The translations under genes and the position numbers were made by a program. DNA of 64,000 nt, taken from contig JAITSV010000021.1 of the NCBI GenBank assembly GCA_031287575.1, positions 49,466-113,465 on the forward strand, given 5' to 3'. The DNA comes from Desulfovibrio sp. Its GTDB lineage: Bacteria > Desulfobacterota > Desulfovibrionia > Desulfovibrionales > Desulfovibrionaceae. Numbering within the stretch: position 1 is the stretch's first letter; each line of letters opens with the position of its first letter. Below are positions 9,614 to 18,190 of this stretch, in pieces. The notes beneath the pieces were generated by a model. It was not told where the DNA came from and did no database searches. It saw only the letters and a list, made by a program, of their open reading frames with translations.

Positions 9614-9729
9614 CAGCAGGGTATTTCGCGGCCCGACGCCACGGCCCCCTACCCGGCATCGCGAAGGCAGGCGCGCTTGCCCCCGGCCGTCAAGCATAAG
9701 GACATTCGCCCAAGAACAAGGACATTCGC

Positions 9730-10755
9730 ATGGATCAACAGCGTGAACATATTTTGGATATCCGGGATCTGCGGGTGCAGTACCACACCGACACGGGGCT
9801 GGTGAAAGCCGTCGAGGGGCTGAACCTGAGCCTTGCCCGGGGAGAAACCCTGGGCCTCGTGGGCGAGACGGGTGCCGGCAAGACAACCACAGCCCTTGCG
9901 ATCATGCAGCTTATTGCCTCTCCTCCGGGCAGGATAGCAGGTGGCAGCATCTTTTTCGAAGGCGAGGACATGCTCGCCAAGTCGGAAGAAGAAAAGCGCC
10001 ATATTCGTGGCGGCAAGATAGCCATGATCTTTCAAGATCCCATGACCTCGCTGAATCCCGTGCTTTCCGTGCAGGAGCAAATTGCGGAAATGATCCGCCT
10101 GCACCAGAAGGTGACCGACAAGGAAGCCCTGGAAAAAGCACGGGACATGCTCGGGCTGGTGGGGCTGCGGCCGGAACGCGGACCGGATTACCCGCACCAG
10201 TTCAGCGGGGGCATGAAACAGCGGGTGGTCATAGCCATAGCCCTTGCCTGCAGCCCGCGACTCTTGATCGCGGATGAACCCACCACGGCGCTGGATGTCA
10301 CCATTCAGGCCCAAATACTGGAACTGATGCAGCAGCTTAAACAGCATTTCAATACGGCCACGATCCTGATCAGCCACGACCTTGGGGTGGTGGCGCAACT
10401 GTGTGATTCCGTGGCCATCATGTACGCGGGCCGCATCCTGGAAAAAGCGGACGCGAAAAGCCTGTACGCCAACCCGCAACATCCATATACGCAGGGGCTT
10501 TTCAACTCCATTCCCGACATGACCAAAAACGTGACCCGCCTGAACACCATCGCGGGCCTGCCGCCTGATCCCACGGAGCTTCCTCCGGGCTGCTGTTTCG
10601 CGCCACGTTGCGCGCATGCGTCCGGGGCGTGTTCCGAAGGCAGCCCCCGCATGGTCGAATACAAGCCGGGGCATTTTGTGGCCTGTTCCAGAATGAACGG
10701 AAATGGCGGAGGCGCCCTTGGCCCCGCAGAGGAGCGCGGGCAAGCACATGGGTAA
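9730..10755 (+). CDS. ABC importer ATPase, DppD type
   Basis: This 341-residue ATPase has Walker [10 protein letters not shown], signature FSGGMKQRV, Walker [13 protein letters not shown] and the switch [10 protein letters not shown]. The C-terminal oligopeptide-family extension carries a cysteine cluster ([10 protein letters not shown]...HFVACSRM), which binds an iron-sulfur cluster in some family members. Its end overlaps the DppF-type gene by 8 bases, so the two are translationally coupled. Confidence 0.92.
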   Translation: MDQQREHILDIRDLRVQYHTDTGLVKAVEGLNLSLARGETLGLVGETGAGKTTTALAIMQLIASPPGRIAGGSIFFEGEDMLAKSEEEKRHIRGGKIAMIFQDPMTSLNPVLSVQEQIAEMIRLHQKVTDKEALEKARDMLGLVGLRPERGPDYPHQFSGGMKQRVVIAIALACSPRLLIADEPTTALDVTIQAQILELMQQLKQHFNTATILISHDLGVVAQLCDSVAIMYAGRILEKADAKSLYANPQHPYTQGLFNSIPDMTKNVTRLNTIAGLPPDPTELPPGCCFAPRCAHASGACSEGSPRMVEYKPGHFVACSRMNGNGGGALGPAEERGQAHG

Positions 10756-11731
10756 TCCGACAACAGCGCCGCCGTTGGTGGAAACACGAGGGTTGAAGAA
10801 ATATTTTTCCACCCCGCAAGGGCCCCTGCATGCCGTGGATAACGTGAATATCACCATCGCCCGGGGGGAAACCCTGGGACTGGTGGGAGAGTCCGGCTGT
10901 GGCAAGTCCACGCTGGGACGGGTGGTCATCCGCCTGCTGAACCCCACGGCCGGTTCCGTGTTTTTGGACGGCCACGATATCGTCAACTACGGCAAGGAGG
11001 AACTGCGCTCTTTCCGCAGACGGGCGCAGATGGTGTTTCAGGACCCCTATTCGTCACTGAACCCGCGGCTTTCAGTGGAACAGCTCATTTCCGAGCCGTT
11101 GCGCATCCACAAGGTGTTCCCCAACGAACGGGAAACCTCGGCCAGGGTCAAAAAACTCATGGATACCGTCGGGCTTGCGCAACGCCTCGCAACCTCCTTT
11201 CCCCACGAACTCGACGGGGGGCGACGGCAGCGCATCGGCGTGGCCAGGGCGCTTGCGCTGGGACCAGAGTTTATCGTGCTCGATGAGCCGGTTTCCGCAC
11301 TGGACGTCTGCGTTCAGGCACAAATCCTGAACCTCCTGCACGACCTCAAGGACGAGTTCCAATACACCTACCTGTTCATCACCCATGACCTCAGCGTGGT
11401 GCGGCATATCTCCAACCGTATCGTCGTCATGTATCTGGGCAAGGTCATCGAGCTGGCTGATCACTTGGAATTGTTCGAAAATCCGCAACACCCGTACACC
11501 CGGGCCCTGCTTTCGGCCATCCCGGTGCCCCGGGTGGATATCGCCCGCAAAGGCCGGATCATTCTGGAGGGGGACGTCCCGAGCCCGGTGAACCCGCCGG
11601 CCGGCTGCCGGTTTTATGGCCGCTGCCCCTCGCGGCAGGACATCTGCGCGGTGAACGCTCCGGAACTGGAGGAAATAAGCCCCGACCACTTCCTGGCCTG
11701 CCACTTCCCGGTATCCACCGGGGGAAATTGA
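10748..11731 (+). CDS. ABC importer ATPase, DppF type, with LDGGR signature
   Basis: This 327-residue ATPase completes the importer. Walker A is GESGCGKST, Walker B is [12 protein letters not shown] and the switch is ITHDLSVV. The ABC signature reads [16 protein letters not shown] instead of the usual FSGGQRQR: the normally conserved Ser is Asp. This variant is recurrent in some OppF-like lineages, so the protein is probably functional. ATG 10748 (MGNPTTAPP) follows an AGGAG-like site; upstream in-frame starts would overlap the previous gene heavily. Confidence 0.9.
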   Translation: MGNPTTAPPLVETRGLKKYFSTPQGPLHAVDNVNITIARGETLGLVGESGCGKSTLGRVVIRLLNPTAGSVFLDGHDIVNYGKEELRSFRRRAQMVFQDPYSSLNPRLSVEQLISEPLRIHKVFPNERETSARVKKLMDTVGLAQRLATSFPHELDGGRRQRIGVARALALGPEFIVLDEPVSALDVCVQAQILNLLHDLKDEFQYTYLFITHDLSVVRHISNRIVVMYLGKVIELADHLELFENPQHPYTRALLSAIPVPRVDIARKGRIILEGDVPSPVNPPAGCRFYGRCPSRQDICAVNAPELEEISPDHFLACHFPVSTGGN

Positions 11732-11858
11732 GGCCTTTCACGGACGAACCCGCCTGAGCCAGGATTGCACACGCAACGCTTCAATGCCGACGCAATGCCG
11801 TCTTTCATCCGCGTCGAATTCCATAATGAAACAGATACGCCGGAAATCGAAAACTCCA

Positions 11859-12454
11859 TGACACGCAAAACGCTGCAGCATGTGCTCGCGCCCTTGCCGG
11901 AGAACACCGAAGGCTTGCGCTGGCAGGCGACCGTTCCCCTGGTAACGAATCCCCTTTTGCTTCTGGAGTTGTTCCAGTTTGCTTTTGTGGGCGCGGCAGT
12001 CGTGCTTGTCACCCTATGCGTGGGGGTGTGGATCACGGAAGGGGGGCTGACGCTGGATGACATCGTGACATCCGTGAAAACGGCCAGCGTCGTTCTGCTT
12101 GCGATCATGGCCGGATTTGCGGGTATATCGGCACTTTTTTTCGGCAACAGATACTTTGCCGTCTATCACATGGATTCCGGGGGTATTTACCATGAAGGTT
12201 CCAGAGGCCGCGACGAACGACGCGGGATATTCCTGGGCCTGCGCCCAGCGCCGGTCATCGGCGCCGTGGACGTCGTCCGTACCCGCAGCCAGCACCTGCC
12301 ATGGGACAAGGTGGACCGCTTCCAGGACATCTCCTCCATGCGGGTCGTCATTCTTCGGCGGGGGTTCTGGCATCTGCTGCGACTGTACATGCCGGATGAG
12401 GTCACCCATCAACGGGTAGTGCAACTTCTGGAGCAGCGCCTGAAAAGAATCTGA
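11859..12454 (+). CDS. Membrane protein of unknown function in the grd cluster
   Basis: The protein is not recognised. From ATG 11859 it has 198 residues. Two predicted transmembrane helices (about residues 35-65 and 75-98 of this start) are followed by a soluble tail whose alternating short strands (YFAVYHMDSGGIYHEG, MRVVILRRGFWHLLRLYM) resemble bacterial PH-like domains. The start is uncertain because no strong ribosome site precedes any candidate; TTG 11765 and ATG 11795 are in frame. It lies between the importer and trxB on the same strand, so it is probably co-transcribed with the grd genes. Confidence 0.6.
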
Positions 12455-12619
12455 GTTCCCGGTGGCGGTCAGGAACGAGCAAGGATACCGGCGGCCTTGT
12501 ACCGGGTCAGGGCAGAACGCCGGACGCTTCCACCACGCCTGCCCTTTGCAAGCCCCGCCATACCGGTTGGCATCGACGTGCTGAACAGTAGCTTGCGCAT
12601 CGACATAAGGAACAATCAC

Positions 12620-13540
12620 ATGGAAGAACGCGAAGTTGTCATCATCGGCGGCGGGCCTGCCGGACTTACGGCGGCCATTTACGGCAAACGGGCCGGACTT
12701 GATCTGGTGGTTCTGGAAAAAGGCTCCTTCGGCGGCCAGATCATCATAACCAATGAAGTGGAAAACTGGCCCGGCACGCAGCACACCACGGGCAACGACC
12801 TGGCCAAATCGTTTCACGATCACGCGGAACATCTGGGCTGCGAATTCCGCAAGGCGACGGTGCGCGAAATCATACCCGGAAACGACAGGCATGTCGTTGC
12901 CACCAACGTGGGGGATATCGCCGCGAAAAGCGTCATCATCGCCACCGGAGCCACCTTCCGGCGCCTGGGCTGCACGGGGGAAACCGAATTCACCGGCGCT
13001 GGCGTCAGCTACTGCGCCGTCTGCGACGGCGCCTTCTTCACCGACCAGGACGTGGCCGTCATCGGCGGCGGCAATACTGCCGTGGAAGAAGCCTGTTATC
13101 TCACCAGGTTCGCCTCCAAGGTATACATCGTCCACCGCAGGGACGAGTTCCGGGCCGACAGACTGGTATGCGAGCGTGCCGCCTGCAGCGAAAAGATCGT
13201 TCCGGTATGGAACTCCGTGGCGGAAAGCATCAACGGCACGGACATGGTGGAAAGCCTTACCGTCAAGAACGTCGAGACAGGCGAACTCCGCGATATTCCA
13301 CTTGCCGGCGTATTCGTGTTTGTCGGCACCGTGCCCACCGTCAGCTTCCTGAACGGCTTGCTGGAGAGGGCGGAGGGCGGCTGGATCAAGACCGACGCCC
13401 GCATGCAGACGTCCGTTCCCGGCATCTTCGCTGCCGGCGATGTGCGCGATACGCCCCTGCGCCAAGTGGTCACCGCGGCCGGTGACGGCGCTCACGCCGC
13501 CATGGCCGCGCATCATTGGATCACCGCCGGAACGTGCTAA
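12620..13540 (+). CDS. trxB: Thioredoxin reductase of the glycine reductase system
   Basis: This 306-residue flavoprotein passes NADPH (or NADH) electrons to the cluster thioredoxin. Visible motifs are the FAD-binding VVIIGGGPAGLTAAIYGKRAG, the redox-active CAVC (Cys132, Cys135), the NAD(P)-binding VAVIGGGNTAVEEA and GIFAAGDVRDTPLRQ near the C-terminus. ATG 12620 (MEEREVVIIGG) fits the family N-terminus. The frame is open upstream to 12497, but that extension has no homologous character. grdC follows after 17 bases. Confidence 0.92.
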   Translation: MEEREVVIIGGGPAGLTAAIYGKRAGLDLVVLEKGSFGGQIIITNEVENWPGTQHTTGNDLAKSFHDHAEHLGCEFRKATVREIIPGNDRHVVATNVGDIAAKSVIIATGATFRRLGCTGETEFTGAGVSYCAVCDGAFFTDQDVAVIGGGNTAVEEACYLTRFASKVYIVHRRDEFRADRLVCERAACSEKIVPVWNSVAESINGTDMVESLTVKNVETGELRDIPLAGVFVFVGTVPTVSFLNGLLERAEGGWIKTDARMQTSVPGIFAAGDVRDTPLRQVVTAAGDGAHAAMAAHHWITAGTC

Positions 13541-13557
13541 CCATAGAGGAAATACCC

Positions 13558-15093
13558 ATGGCCACAGTTGCCGTTAAAGCTACAGCATACTGCCTCGCCT
13601 TCACCCCGGAAATCGGACTGCGTTACGGCACAACTCCCTGCCAGGAGCATCTTGCGCATCCTGATTCGCCTTTTCTGAAAGACCTCGCCAGGTCTGCCCA
13701 GCCCTATGACGTTGCCAGCCGGTATGCCCCCAATCTGACGTATATCGGGGCCATGACCACGGACCAACTGGCCGCGCATGCCCAACCCTGTTTCGCACAT
13801 CTCGAGGACAAGCCCCAGCGTTTCGGCCGTTACGGCGAAATCATGCCCGAGGATGAATTCATCGGACTCCTGGACATCTGTGATGTGTTCGACCTTGTCT
13901 GGCTGGAAAGGGATTTTGCCGCCAGCATCAAGCGAAAGCTGACCGCGCATCCGCTCATGACCGATGCGCAGTTGAAGCATTTGGAAGAAGGGCGCGACGC
14001 TGCGGAACTTGCTGCCGAGGTTGCGAAAAACCAGGCCCTGCCCCTGTATCAGGAAGGCAAGATGGTGGGCTGCTGCCGCCGCGGGCATAAAACGGACGAG
14101 AACCTGAGCGCCCACGTGCTGCTGGAAAACCTGGCCAGCAAGGCCGGGGCGGTGCTTTCCCTGCTGCATCTGATCAGGAACGCCGGCATGCGGCCCGCGG
14201 ACATTGATTTCGTGGTCGACTGTTCCGAAGAAGCCGCTGGCGACATCAACCAGCGCGGCGGTGGCAACATGGCGAAAGCCATTGCCGAAAGCGCAGACTG
14301 CGTCAATGCCAGCGGTTTTGACGTGCGTGCGTTCTGCGCGGCTCCTGTGGCGTCCATCATCACTTCCGCCAGCATGGTGGTGGCGGGCGCGCGCAAGAAC
14401 GTGGCCGTGGTCAGCGGTGGATCCATCCCCAAGCTGTACATGAACGCGCGCGAACACGTGAAAAAGAACGTGCCTCCCATGGAAAACAGCATGGGGTGCT
14501 TTGCCGTGCTCCTTACCCCGGACGACGGCCAAAACCCGGTTATCCGCCTGGACGCACTGGGCAAGCACACCGTGGGCGCCGGCGCTTCCCCCCAGGCCGT
14601 AACCGCGGCCCTGATCTGGGAACCCTTGCTGGCCGCCGGCCTCACGTTCACGGATGTGGACAAGTACGCCCCTGAACTGCACGACCCGGAAGTGACCGTG
14701 CCCGCAGGTGCCGGCAATGTGCCCGAAGCCAACTACAAGATGGTGGCCGCTCTCGCCGTGATGAAAGGACAATGCGAAAAGGCGGGGATCCAGGACTTCG
14801 TGAAAAGGCATGGCCTGCCCGGTTTTGCGCCAACCCAGGGACATATTCCCTCGGGCGTGCCTTTCCTCGGCCATGCGGCTGACGCCATCCGGGAAGGCCA
14901 TATGAAGCGGGCCATGATCATTGGCAAAGGCAGCCTGTTCCTCGGTCGCCTGACAAATCTCGCTGACGGCGCCTCCTTCATGGTCGAGGCCCCCCGGGAA
15001 GCCGGGGGATCCCAGGTCGCCGTCAGCAAGGACGACGTGGAAGCCGTGATCCTGGACGTGCTGGGCGATCTGGCGAAAAAGCTCAAGGAATAA
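13558..15093 (+). CDS. grdC: Glycine reductase protein C, beta subunit GrdC
   Basis: With GrdD this forms protein C, which converts the carboxymethyl-selenoether on GrdA to an acetyl-thioester and then to acetyl phosphate. The 511-residue length fits GrdC. The fold is thiolase/FabH-like: SGFDVRAFCAAPVASIITSASMV and GCFAVLLTPDDGQNP are recognisable. ATAGAGGA precedes ATG 13558. grdD begins three bases after its stop codon. Confidence 0.92.
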   Translation: MATVAVKATAYCLAFTPEIGLRYGTTPCQEHLAHPDSPFLKDLARSAQPYDVASRYAPNLTYIGAMTTDQLAAHAQPCFAHLEDKPQRFGRYGEIMPEDEFIGLLDICDVFDLVWLERDFAASIKRKLTAHPLMTDAQLKHLEEGRDAAELAAEVAKNQALPLYQEGKMVGCCRRGHKTDENLSAHVLLENLASKAGAVLSLLHLIRNAGMRPADIDFVVDCSEEAAGDINQRGGGNMAKAIAESADCVNASGFDVRAFCAAPVASIITSASMVVAGARKNVAVVSGGSIPKLYMNAREHVKKNVPPMENSMGCFAVLLTPDDGQNPVIRLDALGKHTVGAGASPQAVTAALIWEPLLAAGLTFTDVDKYAPELHDPEVTVPAGAGNVPEANYKMVAALAVMKGQCEKAGIQDFVKRHGLPGFAPTQGHIPSGVPFLGHAADAIREGHMKRAMIIGKGSLFLGRLTNLADGASFMVEAPREAGGSQVAVSKDDVEAVILDVLGDLAKKLKE

Positions 15094-15096
15094 GCC

Positions 15097-16251
15097 ATGA
15101 ACGAGTCCAAACGACTGCTCATCGCCGACGCGCTGGCGAGCATAGTGGAAAAGGCCCGCCATGGCGGGCCGGTACTCAGGATCGGACTCATGGCCGCCGG
15201 GAGCGAATTGGGATCGGAAGAAATCCTGCGCGGCGGGCGGCTGGTCCAGGAGGAATACTCCTTTGTGCGCGTGGTGGCCATCGGGCCGCGCTTGCCCGGT
15301 TTCGACGACCTGGAATGGATAGAAACCCCGGACTGCGCAGCCGATATCGCCGCAGCCATGGAAAAGGCCATGAGGGATGGCGCGGTGGCAGGCGCGGTGG
15401 CCATGCATTTTCCCTTTCCCATCGGCGTTGCCACCATTGGCCGCATCATGACGCCGGGACGGGGCAAGCCCATGTTCATTGCCTCCTGCACCGGTTCCAC
15501 CGCGCTCCAGCGCCCGGAAGCCCTGTTGTACAACGTGGTTTACGGCATCGCCACGGCGAAGGCCTGCGGCATCAAGGATCCGACCGTGGCCTTTCTGAAC
15601 CTTGACGGAGCCGGGCCGGTTCTGCGTGCGCTCACCCGCATGCGGGAGAAGGGCTATGCCGTCAATTTCGGCACCAGCAAACGCGGGGACGGCGGATCGC
15701 TGCTGCGCGGCAATGATCTTGTCGCTGGCGCGGTCGACGTTCTGGTGTGCGACTCCCTTACGGGCAATGTCCTGGTCAAGCTGTTTTCCACATTCACCTC
15801 CGGCGGCCGGTACGAAAGCGTCGGCTGGGGATACGGGCCTTCCGTGGGTGAAGGCTGGAAGAACATCGTATCCATCGTGTCCCGGGCGTCCGGCGCTCCC
15901 GTCATTGCCAATGCCCTGGCCCTGACGGCAAAGGTTGCGGCCGGCAAGCTTCCCGCCCTGGTGGCCTCGGAGCTCGCGGACGCGCGGAAAGCTGGCTTTG
16001 ATGCCGCCCTTGCGGAATTGAAACCCAAGGGTTCCGACACGACCGAAGATATCAGGAAACCCCCGGTCGTTCCCGTTGACGCGGAAATACCCGGTGTGGA
16101 CGTGCTGGATATGGAAAATGCCGTCCAGGCCCTGTGGAAGGAGGGCATCTATGCGGAAACCGCCATGGGATGCACAGGTCCCGTAGTGCGCATACAGGTT
16201 GCGGCAAAGGAAAATGCTGTTGCCATCCTGAAGAACGGAGGCTTCATCTAG
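15097..16251 (+). CDS. grdD: Glycine reductase protein C, alpha subunit GrdD
   Basis: This 384-residue subunit forms acetyl phosphate with GrdC and resembles phosphate acyltransferase/PlsX folds. The C-terminal MGCTGPVVRI carries Cys359, the same residue number as the acetyl-accepting cysteine reported for the Eubacterium acidaminophilum protein. It sits directly behind grdC and before the cluster thioredoxin. Confidence 0.92.
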   Translation: MNESKRLLIADALASIVEKARHGGPVLRIGLMAAGSELGSEEILRGGRLVQEEYSFVRVVAIGPRLPGFDDLEWIETPDCAADIAAAMEKAMRDGAVAGAVAMHFPFPIGVATIGRIMTPGRGKPMFIASCTGSTALQRPEALLYNVVYGIATAKACGIKDPTVAFLNLDGAGPVLRALTRMREKGYAVNFGTSKRGDGGSLLRGNDLVAGAVDVLVCDSLTGNVLVKLFSTFTSGGRYESVGWGYGPSVGEGWKNIVSIVSRASGAPVIANALALTAKVAAGKLPALVASELADARKAGFDAALAELKPKGSDTTEDIRKPPVVPVDAEIPGVDVLDMENAVQALWKEGIYAETAMGCTGPVVRIQVAAKENAVAILKNGGFI

Positions 16252-16297
16252 CGAAACGTTATGGACTGAACATTCCAAACAAACAGGAGTTCGTACC

Positions 16298-16612
16298 ATG
16301 CATGAAATAGACAAGGACAATTTTTCTCAAGAAGTGGAACAAAGCTCTATACCCGTGGTGCTTGATTTCTGGGGGCCACAATGCGGTCCCTGTCTTGCCC
16401 TGCTGCCAGACGTGGAAAAGCTGGCGGAGAACATGAACGGCAAGGTCAAATTTTGCAAGGTCAACGTGGCGAATAACCGCCGCCTTTGCATCCAGCTCAA
16501 AGTGATGAGCGTGCCCACCTTCCTTTTCTACAAGGGCGGTGAGTGCAAGGACCGCATTGCCGGCGACGAAGTGAGCCTGGATGCCATCAAGTCCAGGGCT
16601 AACGCGCTGTAA
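16298..16612 (+). CDS. trxA: Thioredoxin of the glycine reductase system
   Basis: This 104-residue thioredoxin has the active site GPQCGPC (Cys29, Cys32) after a DFWG strand; Gln replaces the usual Trp before the first cysteine. The cis-Pro loop is MSVPTFLFYKGG. It would reduce the selenenylsulfide or oxidised form of GrdA after each turnover, itself reduced by the TrxB at 12620. A ribosome site (ACAGGAG) precedes the ATG. Confidence 0.92.
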   Translation: MHEIDKDNFSQEVEQSSIPVVLDFWGPQCGPCLALLPDVEKLAENMNGKVKFCKVNVANNRRLCIQLKVMSVPTFLFYKGGECKDRIAGDEVSLDAIKSRANAL

Positions 16613-16655
16613 CGCGGCCTTTTCCGGCAAGCTCTGGCCGCTCCTGTCCGGAGGG

Positions 16656-16681
16656 CCAGCCCCGGCTGCGGATGGGGCTGG
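16656..16681 (+). terminator. Intercistronic hairpin before grdA
   Basis: CCAGCCCC pairs with GGGGCTGG across ten bases between trxA and grdA. There is no T run. It may set mRNA stability or partial termination inside the operon. Confidence 0.4.
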
Positions 16682-16714
16682 AACAACCTGTAACCCTGAA
16701 AAGGAGACCACCTT

Positions 16715-17191
16715 ATGGGAAAGTTGACGGGCAAGAAGCTGATCCTCATGGGCGAACGGGATGGCATTCCCAGCCCGGCCATGGAGAGCGTCTTTGCCGG
16801 CAGCGGGGCCGAAGTGGCGTATGCCGCCACGGAATGCTTCGTCTGAACGGCGGCAGGTGCCATGGACTTGCAGAACCAGCAGCGCATCAAAGATGTGGCT
16901 GAAAAGAATAATGCTGAAGACATCATCGTTATTCTCGGCGCATCCGATGCCGAAGGCGCGGGCATTTACGCGGAAACCGTAACCGCCGGCGACCCCACGT
17001 ATGCAGGACCCTTGGCAGGAGTCCCGTTGGGACTTCCCGTGTACCACATCCTGGATCCGCTTCTGAAGGCCGAGGCTGACCCCAAGGCCTGGGAAGAACA
17101 AATCAGCATGATGGAAATGGTTTTGGATGGTGAAGGCCTGACCACGTCTGTCGCGGAAATGCGCGAACAGAATGGTAAAAGTGTTTTGTAG
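16715..17191 (+). CDS. grdA: Glycine reductase protein A, selenoprotein GrdA (Sec44)
   Basis: GrdA is the small selenoprotein that accepts the carboxymethyl group from protein B and hands it to protein C. ATG 16715 follows AAAGGAGACC. The frame reads through TGA 16844-16846 as Sec44 and ends at TAG 17191, giving 158 residues. The redox motif is CFVU, the family CxxU at exactly the classical residue number, in the context [18 protein letters not shown]. It is the last gene of the cluster and is followed by a strong hairpin. Confidence 0.95.
16844..16870 (+). promoter_or_regulatory. Sec UGA of grdA with short putative SECIS stem
   Basis: The UGA is followed by GGC-AGGT-GCC, a short stem whose loop contains GU, as in bacterial SECIS elements. 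The stem is weak as drawn, so only the UGA recoding is firm. Confidence 0.45.
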
Positions 17192-17202
17192 CATCTGACA
17201 GG

Positions 17203-17230
17203 ACCGGCCCGGAGTACGTTCCGGGCCGGT
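17203..17230 (+). terminator. Hairpin closing the grd cluster
   Basis: ACCGGCCCGGA and TCCGGGCCGGT form a perfect 11-bp stem around a 6-base loop, 12 bases after grdA. There is no U tract. It marks the end of the grd unit. Confidence 0.6.
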
Positions 17231-17356
17231 ACTGTGCGCCGGGTTGGCGCGAATCGAGATGGTGCGAATGCACTCCGGGCCATGGTGCGCAGAACCGGTA
17301 AACCGGTGGCGGATCACGAAAGAACATACGATTCCCACCATTGAAAGGAGATGTTC

Positions 17357-18190
17357 ATGTTCACCATCGTCAAGCGTGAGGAAATGGCCGGGGGCAAGGT
17401 CATCCTCAACGAGATACAGGCGCCGCTCATCGCGGAAAAGGCCCGGCCGGGGCAATTCCTGATCCTGAAATCCCACGAGGACGGCGAACGCATTCCCTTG
17501 ACCATGGCCGACACCAACCCGCTGAAGGGCACGGTGACGGTCATCTACATGGTGGTCGGCGCCAGCACGCGGCTGTTCAGCAGGCTGTGCGTGGGCGACG
17601 CCTACCAGGACGTCATCGGGCCGCTGGGCCAGCCCACGCACATCGAACCCGGCCGCAACGTGGTCTGCGTGGGCGGCGGCACCGGTGTCGCCGTGCTGCA
17701 TCCCATCGCCCGGGCCATGAAGGAGGCGGACTGCCGCGTCACCTCCATCATCGGGGCACGCAACCGCGGCATGCTGATCCTTGAGGACGGGATGCGCCGG
17801 GCGTCCCATGCCCTGCACGTGTGCACCGACGACGGCTCGTACGGCCGCAAGGGCTTCGTCACCGAAGTGCTGAAGGAAATGCTGGTGGCGGGCGGCGTGG
17901 AGCAGGTGGTGGCCATCGGCCCGGTGCCGATGATGCAATTCGTGTCGCGGATGACCCGCGAGTTCGGCGTGCCCACCATGGTCAGCCTGAACCCCATCAT
18001 GATCGACGGCACGGGCATGTGCGGCGGCTGCCGGGTCACCGTGGGGGGCGAAGTCCGCTTCGGCTGCGTGGACGGGCCGGAATTCGACGGGCATCAGGTG
18101 GATTTCGACGGGCTGATGCTGCGCCAGCGGGCCTACGCCGAACAGGAACGGATCAGCCACGAAGGGTGTCGCTGCCCTGGGGGGTGCTGA
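17357..18190 (+). CDS. nfnA: Electron-bifurcating ferredoxin:NADP reductase, small subunit NfnA
   Basis: NfnAB couples NADPH, NADH and ferredoxin by flavin-based bifurcation in the cytoplasm. The 277-residue product has a ferredoxin-reductase-like FAD domain (ARPGQFLILKSHEDGERIPL), an NAD-binding domain (VVCVGGGTGVAVLHPIARAM) and a C-terminal [2Fe-2S] cysteine set (MCGGCRVTVGGEVRFGC). GAAAGGAG at 17343-17350 sets ATG 17357; ATG 17351 would be too close. The stop overlaps the nfnB start (TGATG). GC at third positions rises sharply from here compared with the grd genes. Confidence 0.88.
   Translation: MFTIVKREEMAGGKVILNEIQAPLIAEKARPGQFLILKSHEDGERIPLTMADTNPLKGTVTVIYMVVGASTRLFSRLCVGDAYQDVIGPLGQPTHIEPGRNVVCVGGGTGVAVLHPIARAMKEADCRVTSIIGARNRGMLILEDGMRRASHALHVCTDDGSYGRKGFVTEVLKEMLVAGGVEQVVAIGPVPMMQFVSRMTREFGVPTMVSLNPIMIDGTGMCGGCRVTVGGEVRFGCVDGPEFDGHQVDFDGLMLRQRAYAEQERISHEGCRCPGGC

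Noticed and set aside
12570..12600. sigma-54 promoter before trxB (TTGGCATCGACGTGCTG)
   Set aside because: The GG-to-GC interval is one base too short for sigma-54 RNA polymerase.
13537..16320. Long minus-strand open frame opposite grdC/grdD
   Set aside because: It is a shadow produced by GC-rich third positions: Gly/His/Arg-rich, no motif, and lying wholly opposite well-recognised genes. The same holds for long frames opposite nfn (16259-18202), degP (21995-23152), the haem kinase (51366-54383) and glnA/MFS (46828-49416).
16844..16846. In-frame TGA truncating grdA
   Set aside because: Position 44 in CFVU is the classical GrdA selenocysteine; the remaining frame completes a 158-residue GrdA.
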